64,000 bases of DNA from Actinoplanes palleronii (GTDB lineage Bacteria; Actinomycetota; Actinomycetes; Mycobacteriales; Micromonosporaceae): assembly GCF_016862315.1 (NCBI RefSeq), contig NZ_BOMS01000026.1:1-64000 (forward strand). The letters are read 5' to 3'. The notes below the pieces were generated by a model. It did no database searches, was not told the DNA's origin, and saw only the letters and a list, made by a program, of their open reading frames with translations. The position numbers were made by a program, and so were the translations under genes. Positions 1-8,332 of the stretch are shown here, in pieces; positions within the stretch are counted from its first letter, which is position 1; each line of letters begins with the position of its first letter.

Positions 1-135
1 GTGGCCAGGAGCCTGATCAGCGGAATCCGACGCAACGGCTGCTTCAGCATCGAGCAGTCGGCGAGACAGGCCAATCAACCCGGCGGTGTAACGTGGCGAC
101 GCGCTCCGAACATCAGCACAGATCGGATCACCATC

Positions 136-558
136 GTGCAAGCTCTGCAACGCGTGAATCCCACGTCCGCCCCGGCGCCGAAAGGTAAATACAGCCAGCT
201 GACCATCGTGGCGGCCGGTACCCGCACCGCGACCTTCGCCGGGCAGATCGCCACCGATGCGTCGGCCGGTGCCGCTGAGCAGACCCGCCTCGTCTTCGCC
301 GCCATCGGTGAGCTCCTGGCCTCGCAGGGTGCCACGCCCAGCGACCTGATCAAGTTGACGACGTTCGTCGTGGGACGTGACTCGCTCGCCGAGTTCAACA
401 CGGCCCGCGACAAGGTCTACCACGAGTGGTTTCCCGAGGGCGACTTCCCGGCCAACACCCTTGTCCTGGTGGCCGGGCTCGCGATCGAGTCGTCGCTGGT
501 GGAGATCGAGGGAAGCTTCGTCTGCCAGGAATCCGGCGGACAACGGCGACCCGGTTAG
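136..558 (+). CDS. RidA/YjgF family protein, atypical active site
   Basis: The 140-residue product matches the whole RidA/YjgF/YER057c fold: an N-terminal VNPTSAPAPKGKYSQ segment, the FAGQIATD turn, and a C-terminal LVEIEGSFV strand. Canonical RidA proteins hydrolyse reactive enamines and imines from PLP enzymes, using an arginine in a P-A-R motif just before the last strands. Here the equivalent stretch reads FPANTLVLV, so the arginine is an asparagine and ordinary imine deaminase activity is doubtful. The reading frame is open back to the window edge, but I chose the GTG at 136 because it gives the usual family length and starts directly before the conserved VNP segment. A longer or fused N-terminus cannot be excluded. 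Confidence 0.8.
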   Translation: MQALQRVNPTSAPAPKGKYSQLTIVAAGTRTATFAGQIATDASAGAAEQTRLVFAAIGELLASQGATPSDLIKLTTFVVGRDSLAEFNTARDKVYHEWFPEGDFPANTLVLVAGLAIESSLVEIEGSFVCQESGGQRRPG

Positions 559-604
559 GTCCCCTCCTCACCTCGCCGCGGGGCAAGGCATATCCCAGCC
601 GCGT

Positions 605-1221
605 TCACGGCCCGGTGATGGCGAATCGGCTCAGCTCCTTGCCGGAGGCGTCCAGGGCGGTGACGGTGGTCATGATGCCGCCGTCGCCGGTGACCTTCGT
701 GTTGTCGAACCAGAAGACGACGACGTCACTGTTCGCGCTCCAGATAGCCGTGGTCGCTTCCACCTGACGGCCGTCGAGATCACCAGTGATCTTGGCTGGG
801 GCGCCGACAAAGTAGCCGAAGGCCGGCTGCTGGGCGCCGTTCTCCAAGGTGGCGGCCCCCTCGACGGCGTGGAAGCCCTGGGCGAGGCTGTCTCCTTGGA
901 CCTCGTAGATGTCGAGAGCGGGTTCCAATGATCCGTCGCTCTTCTTCGCGTAGAGCGCGAATCCGAATGTCGCGTTCGGAGAGTTCTTGTTGTGGACCGC
1001 CTCGCCCTTGATCACCCACTCCCGTGATGTCCCGGCCGACATGCCGTATGAATCACGTCGCCCGGCAGTTTGGTGGTGCGACGAGAGGTAGGGGAAGAAA
1101 TCGCAGCCGGGCTCGAGCTGTCGACGACCGCCGGCGAACCTGTCGTTGCTGTCTGACCGGCGCAGCCGGTGGTCACGAGCGTCGTCGCAAAGGCCAGAAG
1201 AAGAAAGTGTGTTCTGTTCAT
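605..1221 (-). pseudogene. Lipoprotein gene with a one-base frameshift
   Basis: The ATG at 1221 follows a GGGAG ribosome site and opens a lipoprotein signal ending VTTGC, then a Ser/Thr/Pro/Ala-rich linker and the segment LPGDVIHT. The frame closes shortly after. The next frame carries on smoothly with SAGTSREWVIKGE through to FWFDNTKVTG and a stop at 605. The complete gene at 37554-38258 is a paralogue and reads IIHTGLDATAVSEWVI across the same point. Adding one G near 1040-1050 (acggcatg to acgggcatg) restores a product of the same spacing. The mature domain, about 130 residues with the motifs FGYF.G.PA.I and WSAN..V.VFWFDNT, is of unknown function. True mutation and sequencing error are both possible. 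Confidence 0.75.
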
Positions 1222-1520
1222 GGAGTTCTCCCGGAAGGATCGCCGTGGCTGAAAGAGTGAGCCCACCAGACCGAATCCGGACCGGGGGCGTTCGATGCGA
1301 TGGCTGAGGATGGACAAACGAGACGATGCCCCGGTGAAGTTATCCGTTTCCACCTGACAGGCACTTCCGGCTGGTCGCACGCCGAAGCAGAGGGAAGCAG
1401 GACACCGTCCTCCCCGGTGATCGGATTGCTGCGGCCATCCGAGGAGCCCTCAGGCAAAACGGCATCTGGGCCAGCCCGCTATCTAGCGGCCTGACCCAGA
1501 CACCTCAAACGTCAATGTTG
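1222..1520. other. Intergenic stretch, no gene seen
   Basis: This gap lies between the start of the lipoprotein gene and the 3' end of the secreted I36-type gene, both on the minus strand. Short open frames exist on both strands but none has a ribosome site together with actinomycete codon bias. It probably holds the promoter of the lipoprotein gene, though no clear promoter boxes are visible. Confidence 0.4.
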
Positions 1521-1955
1521 CTAGCACCAGTCCGGCGCCGTGCAAGGCGCAGCAATGAAACGGGCCGAAGACGCCGTGTCGTTGTAGACTCCACCGCCGG
1601 TGAAGTTGGCCCATCCACGGGGCTGGACCCGCTGCCAACGGCCGCCATAGCCGCCTTCGGCGTAGACCTCCAGCCACTGGTCGGTGTTGTTGTGGACGGA
1701 CGACGCCTGGTCGTTGAGATTCACGCCGTTGTGGAAAAGGTGATTCCAGAACTTCTGCTCGCCGGGCCCGCCCTGGGCGAGGGCGGCCAGTGTGGCCGGG
1801 CTTCCGTGGCCATTGCTGTCCTGGTAGAAGCAGACCTGTCCGTTCGGGCAGCTATAGTCCGCCAGCGCTGGCGAAGAAACCGCGAAAAGGGAGCCGATAA
1901 CGGCTACCGTGGTCCCGATTCCCGCGCCGAGAGCACGCCTGTTCAAAACCTTCAT
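1521..1955 (-). CDS. Secreted peptidase inhibitor I36 / beta-gamma-crystallin-like protein
   Basis: A 144-residue exported protein. The N-terminus KVLNRRALGAGIGTTVAVIG, followed by a hydrophobic run ending in SSPALA, is a Sec signal peptide, with cleavage likely before DYSC. The mature part has the pattern C-NGQVCFYQDSNG, a central WNHLFHNGVNLNDQASSVHN segment and GGYGG-W..V repeats, typical of the small extracellular I36 (SMPI-like) and crystallin-fold proteins of actinomycetes. Four cysteines in the mature part suggest two disulfides. The start is the ATG at 1955 because the GGGAG ribosome site lies five bases before it and inside any longer reading. Its target is unknown; members inhibit metalloproteases or are structural. 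Confidence 0.75.
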   Translation of the reverse strand: MKVLNRRALGAGIGTTVAVIGSLFAVSSPALADYSCPNGQVCFYQDSNGHGSPATLAALAQGGPGEQKFWNHLFHNGVNLNDQASSVHNNTDQWLEVYAEGGYGGRWQRVQPRGWANFTGGGVYNDTASSARFIAAPCTAPDWC

Positions 1956-2226
1956 TGAATCTCCCATCGTCTCAAAAAATCGCGCAGCGAGGACGGCAAG
2001 CGGCCGGTCCATCGCACATCTTCCTAGAAGAGGCTACTGAGATGGACTTGAGAAAATGTTTACCGCCTCTGAATCGATGCTCGGCGAAAATCCGCAGCGC
2101 GTGGCCCGTCCGCACTCCATCCCCTCAGATTCGCCGGCTCAGCTGAGGGGACACTAACCTTCGATACGGAAGATCTAGTCTTTCTCCAGAGAGGGGCACT
2201 AGGTTGTCGCGGGGAACCAAATTCAC

Positions 2227-2433
2227 ATGACACGCGTGAAACCCATCAAAGGCGTCACGGCAACACGACTGAACGGTCGATACGAAACCCGTTGTGAAGA
2301 CGTTGACCGGTCCCGCCCGACCTGTGGAGAGCTCGACGCCGGCCTGATCACGGCGTTCGAACAGCACCCGATCCACGCGGTGCTGGCCACCTGCGCCGAG
2401 ATGCGTCCGACGGTCAGCATCTCCGTCCAGTGA
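2227..2433 (+). CDS. Small hypothetical protein coupled to the MEKHLA gene
   Basis: A 68-residue frame whose stop overlaps the GTG start of the next gene in a GTGA junction, suggesting translational coupling. The second half (from about residue 27, LDAGLITAFEQHPIHAVLAT) has the strong third-position GC bias of real genes, whereas the first 26 codons are AT-richer and could be untranslated leader. I do not recognise the family. It may be a small partner of the MEKHLA protein or the remnant of an N-terminal part of that protein. Confidence 0.4.
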   Translation: MTRVKPIKGVTATRLNGRYETRCEDVDRSRPTCGELDAGLITAFEQHPIHAVLATCAEMRPTVSISVQ

Positions 2434-2861
2434 CACCCCAGCTGCTCGTGGACAGCTACCGGCGGCTCACCGGCCGGGAGCTCGTGCCTGAGGGGCTGCA
2501 CGGCGACAAGGCTGCCGAGTGGCTCGATCGGGCGCCGTTCGGCCTGCTCGCCCACGACACCGCGACCGACCCCGTGGTCATCTATGCCAATCAAAAGGCA
2601 CAGACCTTATTCGCGTACGGCGATAAAGGTCTTCTGGGTCTGCCCTCGCGCCTCGCCGCGGGCACGCAGGACCAGCAGTCGCGTCAGGCGTTCATGGAGT
2701 CGGTGCTGGACAAGGGTTACGTCGACGACTATCGCGGCCCGCGGGTCCGCAAGGACGGCACCCCGTTCTGGATCGAGGACGTCACGATCTGGAACCTCGT
2801 CGACGCCGACGGGACGCTCGCCGGTCAGGCCGCCCTGATCCGGCGCACCACACCCGCCTGA
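2430..2861 (+). CDS. MEKHLA-domain (PAS-like) protein
   Basis: The 143-residue protein starts with LLVDSYRRLTGRELVPE, the characteristic opening of bacterial MEKHLA-domain proteins, and runs through APFGLLAHDTATDPVVIYAN and WIEDVTIWNLVDADG to the end, so the single domain fills it. MEKHLA is a PAS-like fold first named from plant HD-ZIP III C-termini. Stand-alone bacterial copies are thought to be sensory or regulatory, but no ligand is established. The GTG start overlaps the stop of the short upstream frame. A strong hairpin follows at 2870-2902 before the convergent monooxygenase. Confidence 0.8.
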   Translation: MTPQLLVDSYRRLTGRELVPEGLHGDKAAEWLDRAPFGLLAHDTATDPVVIYANQKAQTLFAYGDKGLLGLPSRLAAGTQDQQSRQAFMESVLDKGYVDDYRGPRVRKDGTPFWIEDVTIWNLVDADGTLAGQAALIRRTTPA

Positions 2862-2869
2862 GAACGACC

Positions 2870-2902
2870 GGCCGCGGTCGTGTTCGCTCCACGACCGCGG
2901 CC
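2870..2902. terminator. Hairpin between convergent genes
   Basis: A perfect 13-bp stem (2870-2882 with 2890-2902) closes a 7-base loop between the stops of the MEKHLA gene and the convergent monooxygenase gene. It has no long T tract, as is common for actinomycete terminators, and could serve both strands. Confidence 0.7.
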
Positions 2903-2928
2903 CGTTCGCCGGGAGCCGGGCTCCGGGA

Positions 2929-4308
2929 TCACGAACTCAGGACCTCGACGCGACCGGCGATCGGCCGGACCGGTGCGGGGAGTCGTCTCAGCCGGGCCAG
3001 CAGGGCCCGCGCCACGACGGCGGGGGTGAACAGCGTGGCCGGGTGCTTGAGCATCTGGGTGACGTCGGCGAAGGCCGTCGCGACGAAGCAGTCGACCACG
3101 GCGGCACGCACGATCTGCCGGACTATCCACCGCCGCGCGTCCCCGGTTTCCGGCGATCGCGTGGAGATCGCCCAGGCGGCGTCGACCACCACCTTCTGCA
3201 TCGCCAGGTAGTCGCGGGCGGGAAAGTCCAGGTCAGGGGCCGACCGCAGGTACAACGACAGCGCGGAGGCGTGCAGGGCGGCCGAACTCAGTCCCTGGCC
3301 GTAGAAGGGGTTGAGCGAGGCGACCGCGTCGCCCACCGGGATCAGCCGCGCGGGAAACTGCGTGCACGCCCAGAAGTCGCGGCGCCGGCTGTCCACCAGC
3401 CGGTAGGTCACGACCTCACCGATCAGCTCGTTCTCGGCCACCCGGCCGAACGGCTCGGGCAGCAGATGCCGCAGCCGGCTCACCATGTCCTCAGCGGTGC
3501 CGCCCGGCCGGCTGTCGCCGATGCCGCCCTGCATGACCAGGTAACGATCGCCCTCCACCGACTGGAAGATCGCCCCCTCGCCGGTCGCCGGGTCAAGCGC
3601 CGCGGCCCGCCGGACCGAATCCTGCTCGGGCGGCCGCTGGAAGACGGCGGTCGCGTAGTTCACGGCGTCGCCGCCGCGCAGCATCGGCGGACGGTGCCAG
3701 CCCGCTGCGGTCAGCCAGTCAGTCACCCGGCTGCCCCGGCCCAGCGCGTCCACGACGAGCCCGGCCGGCTGACGTACGCCGGCCCCGTCCGCCTCGTAAC
3801 GGACAGCGGTGACCGCGGAACGGTCGAACTCCAGGCCGGTCACCCGGCCGGTGACCATCCGGACGTTGGGGACGGCCGCCAGCTCGGCACGGATCCGCTG
3901 CTCCAGGTAGGGGCGGGTCATCGACAACACGGCGCGATCACCGATGCTTACCTTCGGCACGCCGTTCGCGTACGACCGGGAGCTCTCCGCCGTTATCCGG
4001 ACCGCGCCCCCGGCCACGGCACGGCCGGTGAACCCGGGGAACCACCGCTCGATCTGCCGGGTGAAAGCGGCGAGCAGAACGTGCACCTGGTTGCCGTGCG
4101 GCACACCCGCGCGGGTGCCGCTCGCCGCCGGGCCGCCATCACGCTCGACGATCAGCACCGTATCGGCGTGGTCGGCCAGGACCCGGGCGGCGAGCATCCC
4201 CGCGACGCTGCCGCCCAGCACGATCGCCGTGTCCAGGCGCAGGGCCGGACCCCGCGGCGGCAGATCCGAGGCGATCCGCGCGAAAGTCGTGACTGTGGTC
4301 GCGGGCAT
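2929..4308 (-). CDS. FAD-dependent monooxygenase/hydroxylase
   Basis: A 459-residue flavoprotein of the class A hydroxylase type. The N-terminal nucleotide-binding motif GGSVAGMLAARVL (about residues 32-44) is followed by an acidic strand end LIVERD. The second FAD motif LIPVGDAVASLNPFYGQGL lies in the C-terminal half. The long middle part (YGWHRP-like substrate region and C-terminal helices) is close to the unassigned actinomycete hydroxylases annotated as FAD-dependent oxidoreductases. It should oxidise a small organic substrate with NAD(P)H and O2; the substrate is not predictable. I prefer the ATG at 4308, but an upstream ATG at 4353 in the same frame is possible. It stands alone, convergent with the MEKHLA gene. 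Confidence 0.75.
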   Translation of the reverse strand: MPATTVTTFARIASDLPPRGPALRLDTAIVLGGSVAGMLAARVLADHADTVLIVERDGGPAASGTRAGVPHGNQVHVLLAAFTRQIERWFPGFTGRAVAGGAVRITAESSRSYANGVPKVSIGDRAVLSMTRPYLEQRIRAELAAVPNVRMVTGRVTGLEFDRSAVTAVRYEADGAGVRQPAGLVVDALGRGSRVTDWLTAAGWHRPPMLRGGDAVNYATAVFQRPPEQDSVRRAAALDPATGEGAIFQSVEGDRYLVMQGGIGDSRPGGTAEDMVSRLRHLLPEPFGRVAENELIGEVVTYRLVDSRRRDFWACTQFPARLIPVGDAVASLNPFYGQGLSSAALHASALSLYLRSAPDLDFPARDYLAMQKVVVDAAWAISTRSPETGDARRWIVRQIVRAAVVDCFVATAFADVTQMLKHPATLFTPAVVARALLARLRRLPAPVRPIAGRVEVLSS

Positions 4309-4443
4309 ACGATGAATTCCATTTCGTCGATAGCGAGCATTCGAATACTTCAACGGGCGGAATCGCGGCGTTCTCGACGGCGCGGGAAATTCCTGACAGC
4401 GGCGCCCGGAGCCGCAGCCCGGGCGATTCGCCGGATCCGTCCG

Positions 4444-4485
4444 ATGAAGTCGCTGTCCAGTGAAAATCTTTCGCGCTGGTGTTGA
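4444..4485 (+). promoter_or_regulatory. Possible leader peptide upstream of a hairpin
   Basis: A 13-codon frame, MKSLSSENLSRWC, ends 43 bases before a strong intrinsic terminator on the same strand and 180 bases before the broken membrane gene at 4665. The final Arg-Trp-Cys codons resemble an attenuator leader peptide, but the ribosome site is weak, so this is only a suggestion. Confidence 0.25.
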
Positions 4486-4528
4486 CTCTCTCTCGGTCCC
4501 TCACGTCCACCGTCACCGTCAGGGGCCG

Positions 4529-4574
4529 GCGGCGACTGCCACGCAACGGCGCGGGGCAGTCGCCGCGGGTTTTC
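4529..4574 (+). terminator. Strong intrinsic terminator with no upstream gene on its strand
   Basis: A perfect 12-bp GC-rich stem (4529-4540 with 4555-4566), a 14-base loop and a following GGGTTTTCTTT tract form a textbook terminator for plus-strand transcription. The nearest upstream plus-strand gene ends at 2861 with its own hairpin, so this one probably ends a short leader transcript or acts as an attenuator for the gene at 4665. The rest of 4309-4664 shows no further gene. Confidence 0.65.
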
Positions 4575-4664
4575 TTTCGCGGGTAAAGAAGCACTCAATT
4601 TGACGTGCAGTGGCGTTCCGTAATTTCCGTCGGCGGGATAGATCACACCGGCGGAAAGGTCACC

Positions 4665-6438
4665 ATGTCAACCGACGTCTCCATTGCACCGGTCGCAGCC
4701 GAGAAGCCGGGCACCCATCGGCGGGAAAAGGAAGACGGCCGGGCAGCCACGTTTCTCGCCATCTGGCTCTACCTGGGCGGCGGGGTAGTCCTCACGGCAG
4801 GGCTCTGGCGGGATCCCGGAGGCCGGCGGGTGGCCGGAAACCCCGGGGACACCGACAATTATCAATGGTGGTTCGGCTGGATCGCGCACTCACTGCATCA
4901 CCTGAACAATCCATTCTTCACCGATGCCATGAACATGCCGGCCGGCGTGAACCTGATGTCGAACACGTCGATGCCGCTGGTGGCGCTGCTGCTGTCCTGG
5001 CTGACCCTGCTCGCGGGTCCGCTGGTGACCTAGAACGTCGTCCTCGCTCTGGCGCCCGTGGCCGACGCGACGGCGATGCTCTTCTGTCTGCGTCCGCCTG
5101 GGCCTGAGCCGGCCCGCGGCCGCGGTGGGTGGCGCGGTGTTCGGATTCGCGCCGGCGATCGTCAACTCGATGGTGGGCCACGTCTCGATGGCGACGGCCG
5201 GCCTGCTGCCCGTGATCGTGTCTCTGAACATCGCGGCGTGGACGACGACGAAGCGGCGGCGCGTGGGCATCGGGCTGGGCTTGGCGGCGCTGGCGCAGGT
5301 GCTGATCGGCGAGGAGATCCTGTTCCAGGCCGGTCTGGCGACCTTCGTCATGCTGGTCGTTCAGTTACTGAGTCGCCCGAAGACGTTCTGGTCGGCCGTT
5401 CCGGGCGCCCTTTGGGTGTACGCGTGGGCGCTCGCGGTCTTCCTCCCGCTCGCCGCCTATCCGCTCTACACCCAGCTCTTCGGGCCGATGCGATCGCAGG
5501 ATTCGCCATTCTGGATCGACTACTTCGCTGCGGACCTCACGTCGTTCACCACGCGTTCGGAGAACATCTGGAACGGGCCCGCGAACGAGATCGCGGCGCT
5601 CCCGGGCGGTGGTCCGGCCGAGCATCTGGTCTATCTCGGGCTCCCGCTGCTGCTCACCTGCCTGGCGATGATCCTGCTCCGGCAGGCCGATCCACGGGTC
5701 CGCGCGGCCGGGGCGGGTTTCGTCACCTTCGCCGTGCTCTCGATGGGCGGGACCCTCTGGGTGCATGGCGAGCAGACGAAACTGGCGATGCCCTATCACC
5801 TGCTCGGCAAGGTCCCGGTGCTGGAGCGGGCCCTGCCCAGCCGGCTGGGTGTGGTCACCGCGATGTTCGCGGCCGCCCTGCTCGCCCTGGCGCTCGACGC
5901 CCTCGCCTGCTCCGCGCGTTCCTCGGCGCGAACGCTCGCCGCAGCCGGCCTCGTCGGACTCGTCGCCGTCACGTTGCTTCCGCGGCCACTCGCGGTGGAA
6001 CCGGTGCCGGACATTCCGCGTTACTTCAGCACCGCCGCGCGGGAGTTACCCCACGGCACCAGGGCATTCGTCGTCCCTGTCGCGACGCCGCACCACACCG
6101 AGCCGATGCGGTGGCAGCAGGCGGCGGACTTCTCGTACTCGACGCCCGACGGATATTTCCTGGCCCCCTCGGGTGAGGAACGGCGGACGCTCATCGGCGT
6201 CAACCCCGGCCCGATCGAGCAGGTCTTCGTCTCCCTGGAGGAGGACGGGACCGTTCCTGCCATCACTCCCGAGCTGTCCCAGGCACTGTGGAAGCAACTG
6301 GATGACTGGGGCGTCACGACGGTGATCCTCGGCCCGAGCGTGCACTTCCAGCAGCATGCCGACCTTCTCACCCGGTTCCTCGGCGAGCCGCGGGTAGACG
6401 CCGATGGCGTAAAGGTGTGGTTCCTCGCCCCAGCATGA
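4665..6438 (+). pseudogene. Polytopic membrane protein (GT-C/YfhO-like), nonsense + frameshift
   Basis: An ATG after GGAAAGG starts a protein with a hydrophilic N-terminus, a membrane helix (WLYLGGGVVLTAGL) and the luminal-type segment NPGDTDNYQWWFGW. Translation is stopped by TAG at 5031-5033 inside GPLVT-NVVLAL. The same frame then continues for about 20 codons to CLR, after which one extra C near 5091-5094 shifts the rest (LGLSRPAAAVGGAVFGFAP) to another frame. That frame runs on through about nine more membrane helices to the stop at 6438. Correcting the TAG (probably TAC) and removing the extra base gives one product of about 590 residues. The size and topology suggest a GT-C-type glycosyltransferase or YfhO-like protein, but the family is uncertain. 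Confidence 0.75.
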
Positions 6439-6592
6439 GGTACCAAGGGCCGGACGCGGAGATCGAGTCCCCACGTCCGGTCCAGGATTCTCCCGAATTT
6501 GCATGTGACATTTATCAATGCGTGAGTATCTTCTAATTTTCCACGTTCCACCTTCCGAGCATCGACAGGTCGTAACGGGGGAATGGCCCATC

Positions 6593-8332
6593 GTGGCCGC
6601 CTGTGACGGCATGGCCATTCACAGGAATGGTGACTCAGATATTGTCGCCGCCGTGTACGACTCCACCCTGCGCATCATTGCCGGTAGATACCGCCTCGTC
6701 CGCCCGATCGGCTCCGGCGGGATGGGCCGGGTCTGGGCTGCCCGCGATGACCTGCTCGGCCGTGACGTCGCCGTCAAGGAGATGCTGCCGCCGCGCGGAG
6801 TCACCGCCTACGAGATGGACGCCTTGTGTGAACGGACCATGCGTGAGGCACGAGCGACCGCGCGTCTGACACACCCGAACGTCGTACGGGTCATCGACGT
6901 CGTCTCGGATCGGGACCTGCCCTGCATCGTGATGGAGCTGGTTCCGTCCCGCTCGCTGTTCGAGGTGGTCCGTGACGAGGGGCCGATGGACCCCGAGGAA
7001 GCGGCCCGGGTCGGGCTGGACGTTCTCTCCGCGCTCCGGGCCGCTCATCGTGAGGGTCTGCTGCATCGCGACGTGAAGCCGGCCAACGTCCTGCTCGGCC
7101 ATGACGGACGGACGGTTCTCACCGACTTCGGGCTGGTGGCGATCGCCGGTGACTCGCGGATGACGGCGACGGGAGTCGTGCTCGGGTCGCCGTCCTACCT
7201 CGCCCCGGAGCTCGCCCTCGACGGCTTTCCGGGAGAGGCCTCCGACCTCTGGTCGCTGGGCGCCACCCTGTACGCCGCGGTCGAGGGCCGGCCGCCCTAT
7301 TCGAAGTCGACGCCGGCCGCGACGCTGGCGGCGCTGGCGACCGAGTTGCCGCGGCGACCGAGACGCCCGGGTGTGCTGGCCGACGTGCTGGAGGGTCTGC
7401 TACATCGCGACCCGGAGTTCCGCATCGACGCGTCGACCACCGAGGAGTTGCTCAGGGTCGCGGCGGGTGAGCCGTCGCGGTCGCCGGTCCGGGCCGCGAT
7501 CCGGGCGGAGCGGTCCGGCGAACAGGTCTTCGGGGACCTCGACGGCATCCGGGCCCCGCTGCCGTCCGAGGCCGGTATCACCGCCGCCGTGCCCGCGACG
7601 AAGGCGTCCCGCCGCGGGCGGATCCTGCTAGCGGCCGCCGTGGTCGTCGCGCTGATCGCCGCCGCCTTCCTGGCCCGGCCCTACCTGCTGCCCGGCGACG
7701 ACCGCTCTGGCGACGCCACGAGCGGCGGTACCGAGGTCAGCGCGCGACCGGCCATCGGGGCGGGACTGGTGGCGGCGGCACCGTCGACCTCGCCGTCGAT
7801 CGCGCCGTCCGCCGCCCCGTCCACTCGGGTGAAACGATCCACAACGGCGACGCGCCGGACCAGTCCCACGGCCACCCGGACCGCCGAGGGCGGCGCGGGC
7901 AGCACCCCGGAGGCCGGCGGGGACACCGCGCCGACGCTCGTCGTGGCGTACTACGAGGCGATCGTCAACGACCGGTACGTGACCGCCGACAACGAGGGGA
8001 CGTCGCCGCTGATCGCGTTTCCCGACGCCGCCGGTGCCTGGGAGACGTGGGACGAGATCAGCCTGGGCAGCGGCAAGATCGCCCTGCGCGCGGAGATCAA
8101 CAACAAGTACGTGACGGCCGACCCGGACGGCGTCGAGCCGCTGATAGCGAGCGCCGACACCGTCGGTGACGCGGAGACCTTCAAGCTGATCAAGAACGCC
8201 GACGGGACCGTCAGTTTCCTGGCCCTGGCGAACGGCAAGTACGTGACCGCCGCGAACAGCGGGCTCGACCCGCTGATCAACACCAAGACCACTATCGGTC
8301 AGGCCGAGAAGTTCGTGCGCAGCACCCTGTGA
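6593..8332 (+). CDS. Membrane Ser/Thr protein kinase with fascin-like ectodomain
   Basis: About 579 residues. A PASTA-less Hanks-type kinase: the glycine loop GSGGMGRVW, the lysine strand VAVKE, the catalytic loop HRDVKPANVLL (about residues 157-167) and DFG (about 177). After a Ser/Pro linker there is one membrane helix (LLAAAVVVALIAAAFLA, about 345-362), then a Thr/Ser/Pro-rich stalk. The ectodomain of about 125 residues has three repeats, RYVTADNEG, KYVTADPDG and KYVTAANSG, each followed by PLI, which is the fascin-like beta-trefoil pattern. The trefoil presumably binds a carbohydrate or other ligand outside the cell and signals to the kinase. The start is uncertain: GTG 6593 has a GGGGGA site, while ATG 6611 and GTG 6653 are alternatives. 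Its 3' end overlaps the convergent BTAD gene by 34 bp. Confidence 0.9.
   Translation: MAACDGMAIHRNGDSDIVAAVYDSTLRIIAGRYRLVRPIGSGGMGRVWAARDDLLGRDVAVKEMLPPRGVTAYEMDALCERTMREARATARLTHPNVVRVIDVVSDRDLPCIVMELVPSRSLFEVVRDEGPMDPEEAARVGLDVLSALRAAHREGLLHRDVKPANVLLGHDGRTVLTDFGLVAIAGDSRMTATGVVLGSPSYLAPELALDGFPGEASDLWSLGATLYAAVEGRPPYSKSTPAATLAALATELPRRPRRPGVLADVLEGLLHRDPEFRIDASTTEELLRVAAGEPSRSPVRAAIRAERSGEQVFGDLDGIRAPLPSEAGITAAVPATKASRRGRILLAAAVVVALIAAAFLARPYLLPGDDRSGDATSGGTEVSARPAIGAGLVAAAPSTSPSIAPSAAPSTRVKRSTTATRRTSPTATRTAEGGAGSTPEAGGDTAPTLVVAYYEAIVNDRYVTADNEGTSPLIAFPDAAGAWETWDEISLGSGKIALRAEINNKYVTADPDGVEPLIASADTVGDAETFKLIKNADGTVSFLALANGKYVTAANSGLDPLINTKTTIGQAEKFVRSTL

Noticed and set aside
3043-4485. 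A 480-codon plus-strand frame opposite the FAD monooxygenase gene
   Set aside because: Antisense shadow with low-complexity Arg/Gly/His content; the minus-strand frame has clear FAD motifs.
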